Of a stretch of 32,143 bases of DNA, positions 1-8,947 are shown one piece after another (within the stretch, counting starts at the first letter, position 1; each line of letters opens with the position of its first letter). This stretch comes from Desulfosarcina sp. (lineage in GTDB: Bacteria; Desulfobacterota; Desulfobacteria; Desulfobacterales; JAFDCJ01), in contig JARFPZ010000613.1 in the NCBI GenBank assembly GCA_029288035.1, positions 1 to 32,143 on the forward strand. Reading direction: 5' to 3'. The position numbers and the translations under genes were made by a program. Below the pieces are notes generated by a model that was not told the DNA's origin, did no database searches, and was given only the letters and a program-made list of their open reading frames with translations.

Positions 1-2230
1 TGGGACTATTGCGGTTGGCGATAACAATTTTCTGAGTTGAACTTTCTATCAGGGTTTCCAGTTCGTTCAGAGGTGCCTGCACTGCCAGCATGGCGCCTTC
101 TGGTGCATTGTGATTTGCCACGGCTGCCGCCATGAGGCGACCGCGGGTGATCGAAAGTTTCGTTAGGGCTTGTTCATCAATCCACCCGGCTGCGCACAGC
201 GCCATCAACTCTCCGAAACTGTGTCCGCAGACGGCATCGGGGTTAATTGCGAACTTCTGTAGCACTTTCAGCATCGCCAGGCTGACGGCGCCAATAGCCG
301 GTTGGGTAATATCGGTCCTTTTTAAGATTTCTTCCTGCCGTTGCCGTTCTTCAGGCGTATGTGCTGTCGGTGGATAGATTAGATCGCTAAGAAGCGTCGG
401 GCTTTTAAATTTTTTATTGGCATCTTCCAGGATCTTCATGGCCTGGGGAAAGGTGCAGACAAAATCCCGCCCCATGCCAAGGTATTGGCTTCCCTGTCCC
501 CCAAAGACAAAAGCAAGTTTACCGGCTTTTTGAGGACCGCCGATGTAGATATTTTTCAAATCCGGTGAATCTTGCCCGTCTCTGAAATTCAATGCCGTTA
601 ACGCACGGTTTAAAAGTTTTGAGATTTGAACGGTCTGTTCATGAATCATCAAAAGGCGATGGGAATGTTCGGCTGAAAAATTCTTACGCGATTCAGCCGC
701 CCGGATCCTAAACTGATCGTTGGATAAACCGTTTTCGGCATCGTCCCGAAGCGTCTTGACAGAGCGGATCAGGTCATTTTTTGCGGCGGCGGAAAAGGCC
801 ATTATTTCGATGTTGCCGTCCCAGGATATTTCAGTCTTGGCCGGGAGGTACTCTTCAAGGACAACGTGAAAATTGCTGCCGCCAAAGCCAAAGGCACTGA
901 CACCTGCCCGGCGAGAATGTCCATTTTTGGAAAACCAGGGTCGGGTGGATGAATTCAGATAAAAATTGCTGTTGCCGATGTCCAGATCCGGGTCCGGCGT
1001 TTCAGCTTTCAAGGTCGGCGGTATTACCTTATGATAAAGGCCAAGTGCTGCTTTGATCAAGCCGGCAGCACCGGCGGATGCCTTGGTATGGCCGATCATG
1101 GATTTGACGGAACCCAGCGCGCATTTATTGCCGTTGGCACCGGATTCTTTGAAAATCCGATTCAGGGCCTTGAACTCAACCTTGTCCCCGACGCGGGTAC
1201 CGGTACCGTGGGCTTCGATCAGCCCGACGGTGGCGGGATTGATGCCGGCATTTTCGTACGCTGTTCGCAAGGCCTTGATTTGTCCTTCAACGCTGGGTGA
1301 ATAGATGCTTTGCGATTTGCCGTCGCTGGAAGAGCCGAGCCCTTTGATGACTGCGTAAATTCTATTTTCGTCTCTTTCAGCGTCCTTCAGCCTTTTTAAC
1401 ACCAGGATCCCGATGCCTTCACCAAGAACGGTGCCATCGGCATCTTTTGAAAATGGCCGAGCGTCTCCGGTGGCGGATAGCGTATGGGTCTTGGAAAAGC
1501 ACATGTGCATAAAAATGTCATTGAGTGTATCCACCCCACCAGTGACAACCATGTCACTGCGACCGGACATCAATTCCAGGGTGGCAAGATGGATGGCGCT
1601 AAAAGAACTTGCGCAGGCAGCATCAACGACACAGTTGGTTCCCCGCAAATCCAGGCGATTGCTTATTCGGCCGGCCACCACATTACCGAGAAGGCCCGGA
1701 AAGGAATTTTCCTGCCAGGGGATGTAGGAATCAGAAATTTTTTGAATGATTTCTTCTGTTTTTGCCGGAGGTATGGCAGAATCTTCCAGGGCTTTACGCC
1801 ACCTGGGGTGACCAAGCCTCGAACTTAAGGGAATCACCAATTCCTGGGTTCCGGTAACGCCCAGAATGACGGCGGTGCGGTCCCGGTTAAAGTCCCGGCC
1901 ATTGCCGTAGCCACAATCTTCCAGTGCCATTTTTGCTGCCAACAGTCCCAATAGCTGAGACGTGTCGGTGGCTTCGAGGGAAGAGGGCGGGATGCCGAAT
2001 TCCGATGGATCAAACGAGACGGGCTCCAGAAACCCTCCTCGCTTGCAGTAGACGCGATCCGGTGATTTCGGATCGGTGTCAAAATAATCTTCTGGTGACC
2101 AGTGCGATGCGGGGACCTCAGTGATGGCATCTTTGCCGTGGTAAAGCAATTTCCAATATTCTTTGAGACCCGTTGATTTTGGGAATAAACATCCCATACC
2201 AATGATGGCCACCGGGTTGTTGTCATGCAT
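1..2230 (-). CDS. pfaA: PfaA-like polyunsaturated fatty acid synthase / type I polyketide synthase, N-terminal KS-AT part (3' end beyond the window)
   Basis: My reverse-strand translation from ATG at 2230 is open to the window edge: MHDNNPVAIIGMGCLFPKSTGLKEYWKLLYHGKDAITEVP...; KS active site CVVDAACASSFSAIHLA, GLIEAHGTGTRVGDKVEF, SVKSMIGHTKASAG; AT motif AVCGHSFGELMAL. It is absent from the ORF track because it has no stop inside the window. Confidence 0.92.
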   Translation of the reverse strand, partial: MHDNNPVAIIGMGCLFPKSTGLKEYWKLLYHGKDAITEVPASHWSPEDYFDTDPKSPDRVYCKRGGFLEPVSFDPSEFGIPPSSLEATDTSQLLGLLAAKMALEDCGYGNGRDFNRDRTAVILGVTGTQELVIPLSSRLGHPRWRKALEDSAIPPAKTEEIIQKISDSYIPWQENSFPGLLGNVVAGRISNRLDLRGTNCVVDAACASSFSAIHLATLELMSGRSDMVVTGGVDTLNDIFMHMCFSKTHTLSATGDARPFSKDADGTVLGEGIGILVLKRLKDAERDENRIYAVIKGLGSSSDGKSQSIYSPSVEGQIKALRTAYENAGINPATVGLIEAHGTGTRVGDKVEFKALNRIFKESGANGNKCALGSVKSMIGHTKASAGAAGLIKAALGLYHKVIPPTLKAETPDPDLDIGNSNFYLNSSTRPWFSKNGHSRRAGVSAFGFGGSNFHVVLEEYLPAKTEISWDGNIEIMAFSAAAKNDLIRSVKTLRDDAENGLSNDQFRIRAAESRKNFSAEHSHRLLMIHEQTVQISKLLNRALTALNFRDGQDSPDLKNIYIGGPQKAGKLAFVFGGQGSQYLGMGRDFVCTFPQAMKILEDANKKFKSPTLLSDLIYPPTAHTPEERQRQEEILKRTDITQPAIGAVSLAMLKVLQKFAINPDAVCGHSFGELMALCAAGWIDEQALTKLSITRGRLMAAAVANHNAPEGAMLAVQAPLNELETLIESSTQKIVIANRNSP

Positions 2231-2306
2231 GCTCGGATTGTCCTTTCGCGGCCGGCTTTCTGTCTGGGAAAAACTGGCAGGAGAGTCTTAATGTCTTAAT
2301 ATAATA

Positions 2307-2371
2307 TTGATAGAAAAATTTATCAAGAGGTTGATTTAAAAATAATAAGTTGATATGTTGGCATATCAACT
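2307..2371. promoter_or_regulatory. Putative operator region with two dyads sharing the TTGATA/TATCAA half-site in the pfaA/regulator divergent intergenic region
   Basis: Perfect 10-bp inverted repeat AGTTGATATG-TTGG-CATATCAACT (2348-2371), plus TTGATA-N8-TATCAA (2307-2326). A further TATCAA at 2445-2450 abuts the regulator ATG at 2455. Confidence 0.5.
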
Positions 2372-2454
2372 CAATAATTTTTTTTTTAAGAATCTGAGGG
2401 CATCATTCCGTTAAAAAATTTAGAACATTCTTTCAATGCCAGTCTATCAACATC

Positions 2455-3018
2455 ATGATTAAATTTTATACCAACAAAGAGCTTTCCCAGAATTTCAATG
2501 TTAACCTTGCCAGATGGAAACGCTGGTCCCGCGAATTTTTAGCGCCCGATCCTCTGGGAGGATTGCAGTCGGGTTATGCGCGGCAGTATAATCCTGATGA
2601 GGCGTTTACAGTGGTCCTCGGAGGCCATCTTTTGGGAGAATTGAAATTTTCAGTACCGGAGACAAAACAGATCCTGGTCGATTTGCATCAATGGCTGGTG
2701 GATCACCGTTTTTATTTTTACGTATCTAAAAGTTCGGAATCAGACAAACACCATATTTCTGAAATTAGAGATTATCAGCTTATCATCAGCAATCGAGCGC
2801 TACGCTGTGACAAGGAGCGCGGTTTGTCATATTGGGCCCGAGGCATCATCTCAGTTGATTCCATCAATCTTAACGGTGAGCCGGTAAAACGGGAGTATTT
2901 TCGTGAATCATCCATCGGCCCAAGGGAAAGTGAATCTCCTCGGATCAATGCTGAAAGTTATCGTGTGTTAAACATAAGCGTGTTCCGAAAAAACTTTTTA
3001 AATCGGCTCCAGGGTTAA
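2455..3018 (+). CDS. MerR-like helix-turn-helix regulator, divergent from pfaA and convergent with pfaD
   Basis: 187 aa ORF; N-terminus MIKFYTNKELSQNFNVNLARWKRWSREFLAPDPLGGLQSGYARQYNPDEAFTVVLGGHLLGELKFSVPETKQIL resembles MerR-type wHTH organisation (short HTH, then a Y..D/E residue stretch). No obvious SD. Confidence 0.6.
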   Translation: MIKFYTNKELSQNFNVNLARWKRWSREFLAPDPLGGLQSGYARQYNPDEAFTVVLGGHLLGELKFSVPETKQILVDLHQWLVDHRFYFYVSKSSESDKHHISEIRDYQLIISNRALRCDKERGLSYWARGIISVDSINLNGEPVKREYFRESSIGPRESESPRINAESYRVLNISVFRKNFLNRLQG

Positions 3019-3022
3019 GGGC

Positions 3023-4675
3023 TTATGTCTCATCCAACAATTCTATAATTTTCGATAGTTCAAGCGGATAGAATCGCTCTGCCTCGTGGGGCAGGGTAAC
3101 TCCCTGATGACGCAGCCAATTGACGCGGGTGGCCACCGTCGCGCCAAACATCAGATTCATGGCCACCGTGGCGGTTTTTCGATTTTTGCGGTTTTCAAGA
3201 AATGTGCCTTTCACCCATTGGTTAAAGACGCCCATTGACGGGCCACACCATATTTGATAGTCGATTTTTCTTGATGGATCACCGCTGTTCGCCCATGTCG
3301 AAGACTGACCAAGATAGGACCGAAATACGAGGGCCATCTTGTGCTTGGGTTTATTCTCGGCAATCTCAATTTGTTTTGGATCCCGTTGGGCAAAAAAATG
3401 CTTTGTTTTTTCCCACTCCTCATGAAAAGTGCATCGAAAAAAATCCCTTTGAAGAATATCGCGTTGATTGGTTGGTATCTCTGCATAACTGCCATATCGC
3501 GAATATAGTTCATAGAGTTTGGCCGCCCGCAAAGCAAACATGGTTCCGCGTTTTAATACTTGAACCTTGACGCCGAGTTCAAACATATCGGCTGAGGGGG
3601 CCATGGCGACGTCGGCCTGTTCGGCTTCCGCTAACATCTGGCGAACGGTATCAGAGGTACCGGCCTCCACGCAAGCTTGGTTAATCGATCCGGTGAGCAC
3701 ATAGGCAGCACCCATGGCAAAAGCGGCTGCAGTTGATTCCGGCGTGGCAATACCACCGGCCAATCCGATACCAATCGAATTCACATAGTCATGTTTTGTC
3801 GTGATATCGTCGCGCAGAGCCAACATGGTCGGTAAAAGCGTCAGCGCCGGTCGGTTATCCGTGTGACCCCCGGAATCTGCCTCGGCGGTCAAGTTATCCG
3901 CCATAGGAATTGCAGCAGATAGGGCCGCCTGTTCGGATGTTATTAGATTTTTTTCAACCAGCAATTTTAAAAACTTTTGCGGTGGCGGTGAAAGAAATTT
4001 TCGGGCCACCTCGACCCGTGATACTTTTGCGACCACTTTGCCGGGACAAATGACCTTGCCGTTGTTATCGCGGTGGATACCGTTGACCCGGAAATACACC
4101 AGTGGAAGGGTAAGATCCAAATAGGCCGAAGCGCTAATTAATTTGATCCCGCGCTTGATGTACAGGTTCACCGTAGCGGCTTCGAGTTCCGGATCCGTCG
4201 GGTTGTGAATCAGGTTCATACCAAACGATCGGGATTCCATGCGATCTTGGAGCAAGTCGATGGCATCTTCGATTTGATGCGTCAATAGCCCGGCTGCGCC
4301 AAAAAAACCGATCATCCCGCTACGTCCAGCTTCTTCGACCATTTCAACAGATGTAATTCCATTGGCCATGGCCCCGACGACATAAGCATAGCGAAGGTTA
4401 TGTGCTTTTTTAAACTGTGGATCCCCTAAATCCTTTGGATGTATGGCCGGTGCATACCCAATCAGCGGCAGGACATCAGATCCGGATGGTTTTTTGTTTC
4501 CAATGGTGGCGGTGCCGCCCATGGAAACGGCCATTTTACCGTTGCAGTTGATCAAAAAAAGGGGATGGGTGACCCGTTTAATGGCATCTAATAGCGCTTG
4601 GTCGCCGGCAGTGGGTTGGTTTATGGTGGGCTGCCACCAGCCTAAGGGTTTTGTATTCATTTTCATTAAGGGCAC
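3023..4675 (-). CDS. pfaD: PfaD family FMN-dependent enoyl reductase (2-nitropropane dioxygenase-like)
   Basis: 550 aa; N-term LGWWQPTINQPTAGDQALLDAIKRVTHPLFLI; LRYAYVVGAMANGITSVEMVEEAGRSGMIGFFGAAGL; IGLAGGIATPESTAAAFAMGAAYVLTGSINQACVEAGTSDTVRQML, all typical of PfaD. Confidence 0.93.
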   Translation of the reverse strand: MPLMKMNTKPLGWWQPTINQPTAGDQALLDAIKRVTHPLFLINCNGKMAVSMGGTATIGNKKPSGSDVLPLIGYAPAIHPKDLGDPQFKKAHNLRYAYVVGAMANGITSVEMVEEAGRSGMIGFFGAAGLLTHQIEDAIDLLQDRMESRSFGMNLIHNPTDPELEAATVNLYIKRGIKLISASAYLDLTLPLVYFRVNGIHRDNNGKVICPGKVVAKVSRVEVARKFLSPPPQKFLKLLVEKNLITSEQAALSAAIPMADNLTAEADSGGHTDNRPALTLLPTMLALRDDITTKHDYVNSIGIGLAGGIATPESTAAAFAMGAAYVLTGSINQACVEAGTSDTVRQMLAEAEQADVAMAPSADMFELGVKVQVLKRGTMFALRAAKLYELYSRYGSYAEIPTNQRDILQRDFFRCTFHEEWEKTKHFFAQRDPKQIEIAENKPKHKMALVFRSYLGQSSTWANSGDPSRKIDYQIWCGPSMGVFNQWVKGTFLENRKNRKTATVAMNLMFGATVATRVNWLRHQGVTLPHEAERFYPLELSKIIELLDET

Positions 4676-4932
4676 GATTTGTGTTTCCTGCTAGGTATAT
4701 TGGTTTCAAAGCATTGAGAAAAAACAGCCTGTCTAAATGAAATATTGGCTGGTGTCAATGCTATTGATAGCGAAGATTCGCTTCTGTCCGACAGGTAGAG
4801 GCGTATTTAAAATCCTTTTTCATCTAAAAAGCGAAATCTGCTATCAGTGATAATCTTTAGAAATTATTTGGTATTCCAAAACCTGAGGCAAAGATTAAGA
4901 GTATTTCTGATGTAGACTCCAATCGCTCCGAA

Positions 4933-5820
4933 TCAACCCCTCGGATGAAAGCGTTTGTGCAAATCTTTGAGGTGCTTGCGGGTGACGTGGGTATATATCT
5001 GGGTCGTTGAAATATCGACATGACCGAGCATTACCTGAACAGCTCTTAAGTCGGCTCCGCCTTCCAGCAAGTGGGTTGCAAACGAATGCCGCAAGCTGTG
5101 AGGAGTGATTTTTTTATTCAGATGGGCCAATTTGCCATAGCGCCGCAACAATTTCCAAAAACCCTGGCGCGTTATTGGTTTTGCCGCTCGGGCAACGAAA
5201 ATGTAAGGACTGACTTGATTTTTCAAGAGCATATTTCTTGAATGTTCCAGGTAAAATTGGATTTTTTCTTTGGCAAGCGATCCAATAGGAACCACCCGCT
5301 CTTTTGATCCCTTGCCGAACACTCTTACAAAACCGGATTCTAAATTAAGACTTTGCAATTTCAGATTAATCAACTCAGATACTCTCAGACCGGCAGCATA
5401 CAAAAGTTCTAGCATGGCGGCGTCCCTTGCACCGATCGGCTTAGCGGGATCCGGTTTACTCAGCAGCTGGGACACCTCTTCCACCGAAAGAACATCCGGA
5501 AGTTTAAGGCTTGTTTTCGGAAGATCAACCAGATCGGCGGGATCACGTTTGAGTACTTTTTGTTTGACTGCAAAACGATAAAACCCCCTTATCGACACCA
5601 GATGCCTGGCTCTGGAGCGCGCGCCCAGGCCGGCATTTCTAAGAGCGATCAAATGTTTCAGGATCAACACCGTATCGGTTTCAGAAATACACCCAATGTC
5701 GCTATCCTGCAAGAATAGTTGGTAGCGGATCAAATCCCGACTGTAAGATTCCAATGTGGAACTAGAGAGCCCCTTTTCGACCAGCAAATAATTCAGGTAT
5801 TGATCGATCAAAATATCCAT
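4933..5820 (-). CDS. xerD: Tyrosine recombinase XerD
   Basis: MDILIDQYLNYLLVEKGLSSSTLESYSRDL...; catalytic blocks ELLYAAGLRVSELINLK, HSLRHSFATHLLEGGADLRAVQVMLGHVDISTTQIYTHV. The track ORF extends to 5853; the internal Met at 5820 is the more typical start. Confidence 0.93.
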   Translation of the reverse strand: MDILIDQYLNYLLVEKGLSSSTLESYSRDLIRYQLFLQDSDIGCISETDTVLILKHLIALRNAGLGARSRARHLVSIRGFYRFAVKQKVLKRDPADLVDLPKTSLKLPDVLSVEEVSQLLSKPDPAKPIGARDAAMLELLYAAGLRVSELINLKLQSLNLESGFVRVFGKGSKERVVPIGSLAKEKIQFYLEHSRNMLLKNQVSPYIFVARAAKPITRQGFWKLLRRYGKLAHLNKKITPHSLRHSFATHLLEGGADLRAVQVMLGHVDISTTQIYTHVTRKHLKDLHKRFHPRG

Positions 5821-5862
5821 CGGGGGTATTTGGGATGGCAACATATAAACCATAAGTTGAGC

Positions 5863-5890
5863 GGTTCAGGGTTCAGCGTTCCAAGTTGAA
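5863..5890. repeat. Short imperfect heptad repeat GGTTCAG|GGTTCAG|CGTTCCA|AGTTGAA
   Basis: Period-7 pattern read directly in the xerD leader. Confidence 0.45.
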
Positions 5891-5925
5891 TAACATTTTG
5901 AGCGGTTATACAGGTACCTCGTAAA

Positions 5926-5954
5926 ACGATAGTTAAAACCTGTTGCCGTGTCAA
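5926..5954 (-). promoter_or_regulatory. Putative sigma-70 promoter for xerD
   Basis: Minus strand TTGACA-N17-TATCGT about 105 nt upstream of the xerD start. Confidence 0.5.
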
Positions 5955-6131
5955 GCAATGATAATCAGGATTGACGTGCTCAGGGATTTCGAAGCGCTGC
6001 AGGAATGAGTCGACGGTGGTGTCCGCAAGTGATAAGCCAGCTGCGGGATCTGCTGCCTTGGGTTTAAATCAGAATCAGGGATTTGGAAATAAATAAATCC
6101 TTGGGTATCTTTTTAATTCCGCGACCCTCTA

Positions 6132-7358
6132 TTAAAGATTTTTTGACAGCGCCAATACGTTTTTGTTTACCGTTAGATGAAAATCCGGTTGAATAAACTC
6201 ATGATGTCCTTCCTTAAAGGGCATAAATACGAGGGTAACGCTTTTCGGGTCAATTCGGATATCACGAAGGCGCTCCACAAGCGTTCTGCGCGGTTTCATG
6301 AAATCAGCCAAGGTAATCTTTAGGCTTTCAACGGCTTCTTTGATGGGTAACGTGGTGGGATAAATCCTGGCGGCCGGCAGTTCGGAGATCAGTTTTTCGC
6401 CTGGTTGGGAAAGTGTGGTTTGGGATGCCAGGTGCAGAAATACCTTTGGACGAACCTTAAATGCGGGACTCCAGAATCGAAAAGGAATATCTTTCCAGCC
6501 GCTTTGTGCGACTTTAGGAAGATTGGCAACTGCGATCAAATCGGCATAAGATTCAAGATTTATTCCTGTAATATCGGCTTTAATGCGCCAGAAGGGCAGA
6601 TAGATGGCCTCGTCTTTTTTGCCCGGAAAATATGCAAATTTTAACTGTTTCAGTTTTTTGCCCACCGGGTACCAGGTTGAATTGCAGTTTTTGCAACCTA
6701 ACACCCATGCGTCGCGTTCGCCCTCCAGATTCCAGCCGCAGTTGGGACACAAGGTAGAAACAAATTGGATGTGCCGATGGGGATGATCTTCGCTGAAATT
6801 ATCGATATTAAAATCATCCGGCAGTTTCGTTGATACCGGTTTGCATAGGATGGCATCATAGAGTCTATCTGTCAGATAAAACGGTGAATAGATCAGGCTG
6901 AGGGTTTCTCCAATGCTGGATTGGTGTAAAATAGGTTTTGGCAGCGACTTGCCGAATCTTTCCTGGAAGGTATTTAGAAATTTATCAAAGCACTGCTGAG
7001 GTTTGAGAAATCTGCCGACCGTATCTGCGGTCGCAAAACGAAGCTTCATTGCCTGACTACGGACGCCGACTGAGCTGGGGAAACTGGGTGCCTCAATAGC
7101 CTGATGGCTGACGTCGACAAACCGGTTCAGAATGCCCGATGGCCCACAGAAAAAGAGCATACCCTTGAAGCGCCAATAGGGGAAATACACAATATCTTTG
7201 TTTTCATTAGGTGAATGCGGTAGCAGGTAGTGAAAAACATCATCTGTCATCAGATATGAATTTACCCGACAGAATTGGCAGGCAAACAGGCGGTCTGTTT
7301 CCTCTAAAATAGCGGGTGCCCCGCATTGGGGGCACTGATGTTCGATGAGAAGATTAAT
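6132..7358 (-). CDS. Zinc-ribbon protein of unknown function, probable AUU start; downstream partner of the SPFH protein
   Basis: Track ORF 6132..7526 has a long N-terminal overlap with the upstream CDS. The coherent protein begins INLLIEHQCPQCGAPAILEETDRLFACQFC, with AAGGAGG and 5 nt before ATT (7358-7356). Second ribbon: LCPNCGWNLEGERDAWVLGCKNCNSTW. Confidence 0.65.
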   Translation of the reverse strand: MNLLIEHQCPQCGAPAILEETDRLFACQFCRVNSYLMTDDVFHYLLPHSPNENKDIVYFPYWRFKGMLFFCGPSGILNRFVDVSHQAIEAPSFPSSVGVRSQAMKLRFATADTVGRFLKPQQCFDKFLNTFQERFGKSLPKPILHQSSIGETLSLIYSPFYLTDRLYDAILCKPVSTKLPDDFNIDNFSEDHPHRHIQFVSTLCPNCGWNLEGERDAWVLGCKNCNSTWYPVGKKLKQLKFAYFPGKKDEAIYLPFWRIKADITGINLESYADLIAVANLPKVAQSGWKDIPFRFWSPAFKVRPKVFLHLASQTTLSQPGEKLISELPAARIYPTTLPIKEAVESLKITLADFMKPRRTLVERLRDIRIDPKSVTLVFMPFKEGHHEFIQPDFHLTVNKNVLALSKNL

Positions 7359-7368
7359 GATAACCTCC

Positions 7369-8499
7369 TTAAAGTTTTTCGCCGCACTCGTTACAGTAGA
7401 GGGAATCAGTAATATTTTCATTGCCGCAATTAGGACAGGATTTGGATATCGTCTTTTCTTCCACCCCATGCCCGCAGCGGGAACAAAACTTGGCGCTTGG
7501 TGTGAGATTTTTGCCGCAGGCTTCACATTGATTGAACACCAGTTGCTGATGTCCGCACTGGGGACAGAATTTAGCGTCGATCGGGATCAATTGATGGCAA
7601 TCTGGGCAGGAAACTGCCTGCTGTTCTTCCTTTTCCTTGGACTGTGGTAAGGCACCGGCAAAATACTGCGCAAACATCGCCGGCATCATGAGCCCCATTC
7701 CGGTGCCCATCCCAGTGCCGGATCCACCTTCTGCCTCTGACGCTTTTTCCATGGCCATTGCGCTTTTCATTTGCATGAGTTTGTTCATGTCATCGAAGAC
7801 ACCCATGCGGCTTCTATCGTCAATCGCTTGCTGAACCTCGGGCGGCGGTGTGATGGCGTTGACATAAAGATGGGTCAAGTTTATACCGAAATGGCTGAAA
7901 TCTTCATGTAGGCGTTTGGCAAGTCCTTCTGAAAGCTCATCGTATTTGGCGGGCAGGTTAAGGATCGAATCTATGGTTTCTCCCATATAATCGTTAAACC
8001 TGGAAACAATGACCCGGTTTAGATATTCTTCAATTTCGGCCGTTGAAAACATCCCCTGGGTTCCCACCAGACGGTTGATAAACAATACCGGTTGCACCAC
8101 TTGAAGATTAAAAACGCCAAACGCCCTCAGGCGGATGAGGCCCAGTTCGGTATCTTTGAATGCTACCGGATCCCGTGTTCCCCACTTCAGATTGGTGAAA
8201 ACCTTTAGATTTACGAAGTACACTTCTGCCCGGAGAGGACTTTTCATACCCCAGGGGATACTGGCAATTTTTGTCAGCAGAGGGATGTTTGCCGTTTTGA
8301 GGGTATGGCGGCCCGGGCCAAATGCCCCAACTGCTTTGCCTTTATAGTAAAATATGCCGGCCTGGCTTTCCCGTATGGTTAGCTGGGCGCCGTATTTAAT
8401 TTCACCCGATCCTTCTTCCGGGAGACGATGGACCAGTTCCTGGCCGGTTTCATCAAACCATTCCAGATTTTCCAAAAAAAGAATGTTATTGGTACCCAT
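7369..8499 (-). CDS. SPFH-domain / YdjI-type (virion-core-protein-like) protein with C-terminal zinc ribbons
   Basis: 376 aa; N-terminal SPFH-like region (LTIRESQAGIFYYKGKAVGAFGPGRHTLKTANIPLLTKI..., LRAFGVFNLQVVQPVLFIN) followed by CPDCHQLIPIDAKFCPQCG, CEACGKNLTPSAKFCSRCG, CPNCGNENITDSLYCNECG. Confidence 0.82.
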   Translation of the reverse strand: MGTNNILFLENLEWFDETGQELVHRLPEEGSGEIKYGAQLTIRESQAGIFYYKGKAVGAFGPGRHTLKTANIPLLTKIASIPWGMKSPLRAEVYFVNLKVFTNLKWGTRDPVAFKDTELGLIRLRAFGVFNLQVVQPVLFINRLVGTQGMFSTAEIEEYLNRVIVSRFNDYMGETIDSILNLPAKYDELSEGLAKRLHEDFSHFGINLTHLYVNAITPPPEVQQAIDDRSRMGVFDDMNKLMQMKSAMAMEKASEAEGGSGTGMGTGMGLMMPAMFAQYFAGALPQSKEKEEQQAVSCPDCHQLIPIDAKFCPQCGHQQLVFNQCEACGKNLTPSAKFCSRCGHGVEEKTISKSCPNCGNENITDSLYCNECGEKL

Positions 8500-8947
8500 A
8501 TCAGATGTCTCCTTCTATCTTGATTTGCATGTACACTGTATATCGGCTTTCTGGTGGTCAACTTAAGTAGACTTAAGGTTGTGCGGTTTCGGGATCTGGG
8601 CTCAGAGATAGAAATCTAATGACATTTTTTATGTCCACCGCGATGGTCGGATTGGCCCTATCCACCGAAAGGTTTTCAACCAGCAATACAGTCCGTTGAA
8701 CCGCTCTACCCAGACTGATTTTATTTGACAGAAATCCTTCTATAGTCAATAATATCTTTCTAGATATCAAACGGTCCCTTGGCAAACGCAATCGGAACAA
8801 CGGTTAGCTCGCATGGAAATGGTAGCAGCTTTTTAACTTATCGTCGGGACACAAGGGGTAATTTTCTACTCGGATATTGATAACTTTCTGTACGTTATTG
8901 ACGTAAATTGGGAACTGTTCTACTGATCCCAGCGACAGGAGGCATGA

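Noticed and set aside
1031-1828. Plus-strand track ORFs (1031..1300, 1053..1304, 1413..1727, 1484..1828)
   Set aside because: All lie antisense to the continuous pfaA KS domain, which has unambiguous catalytic motifs.
1834-2226. 130-aa minus-strand ORF MTTTRWPSLVWDVYSQ...
   Set aside because: Out-of-frame shadow of pfaA; the true frame starts 4 nt upstream at 2230 (MHDNNPVAIIGMGC).
2348-2390. Hairpin followed by T10 as an intrinsic terminator
   Set aside because: Flanking genes diverge from this point, the stem is AT-rich and the T-run is 8 nt from the stem; operator interpretation preferred.
8573-8800. 75-aa minus-strand ORF upstream of the SPFH gene
   Set aside because: No recognisable family, signal or SD; not enough support.
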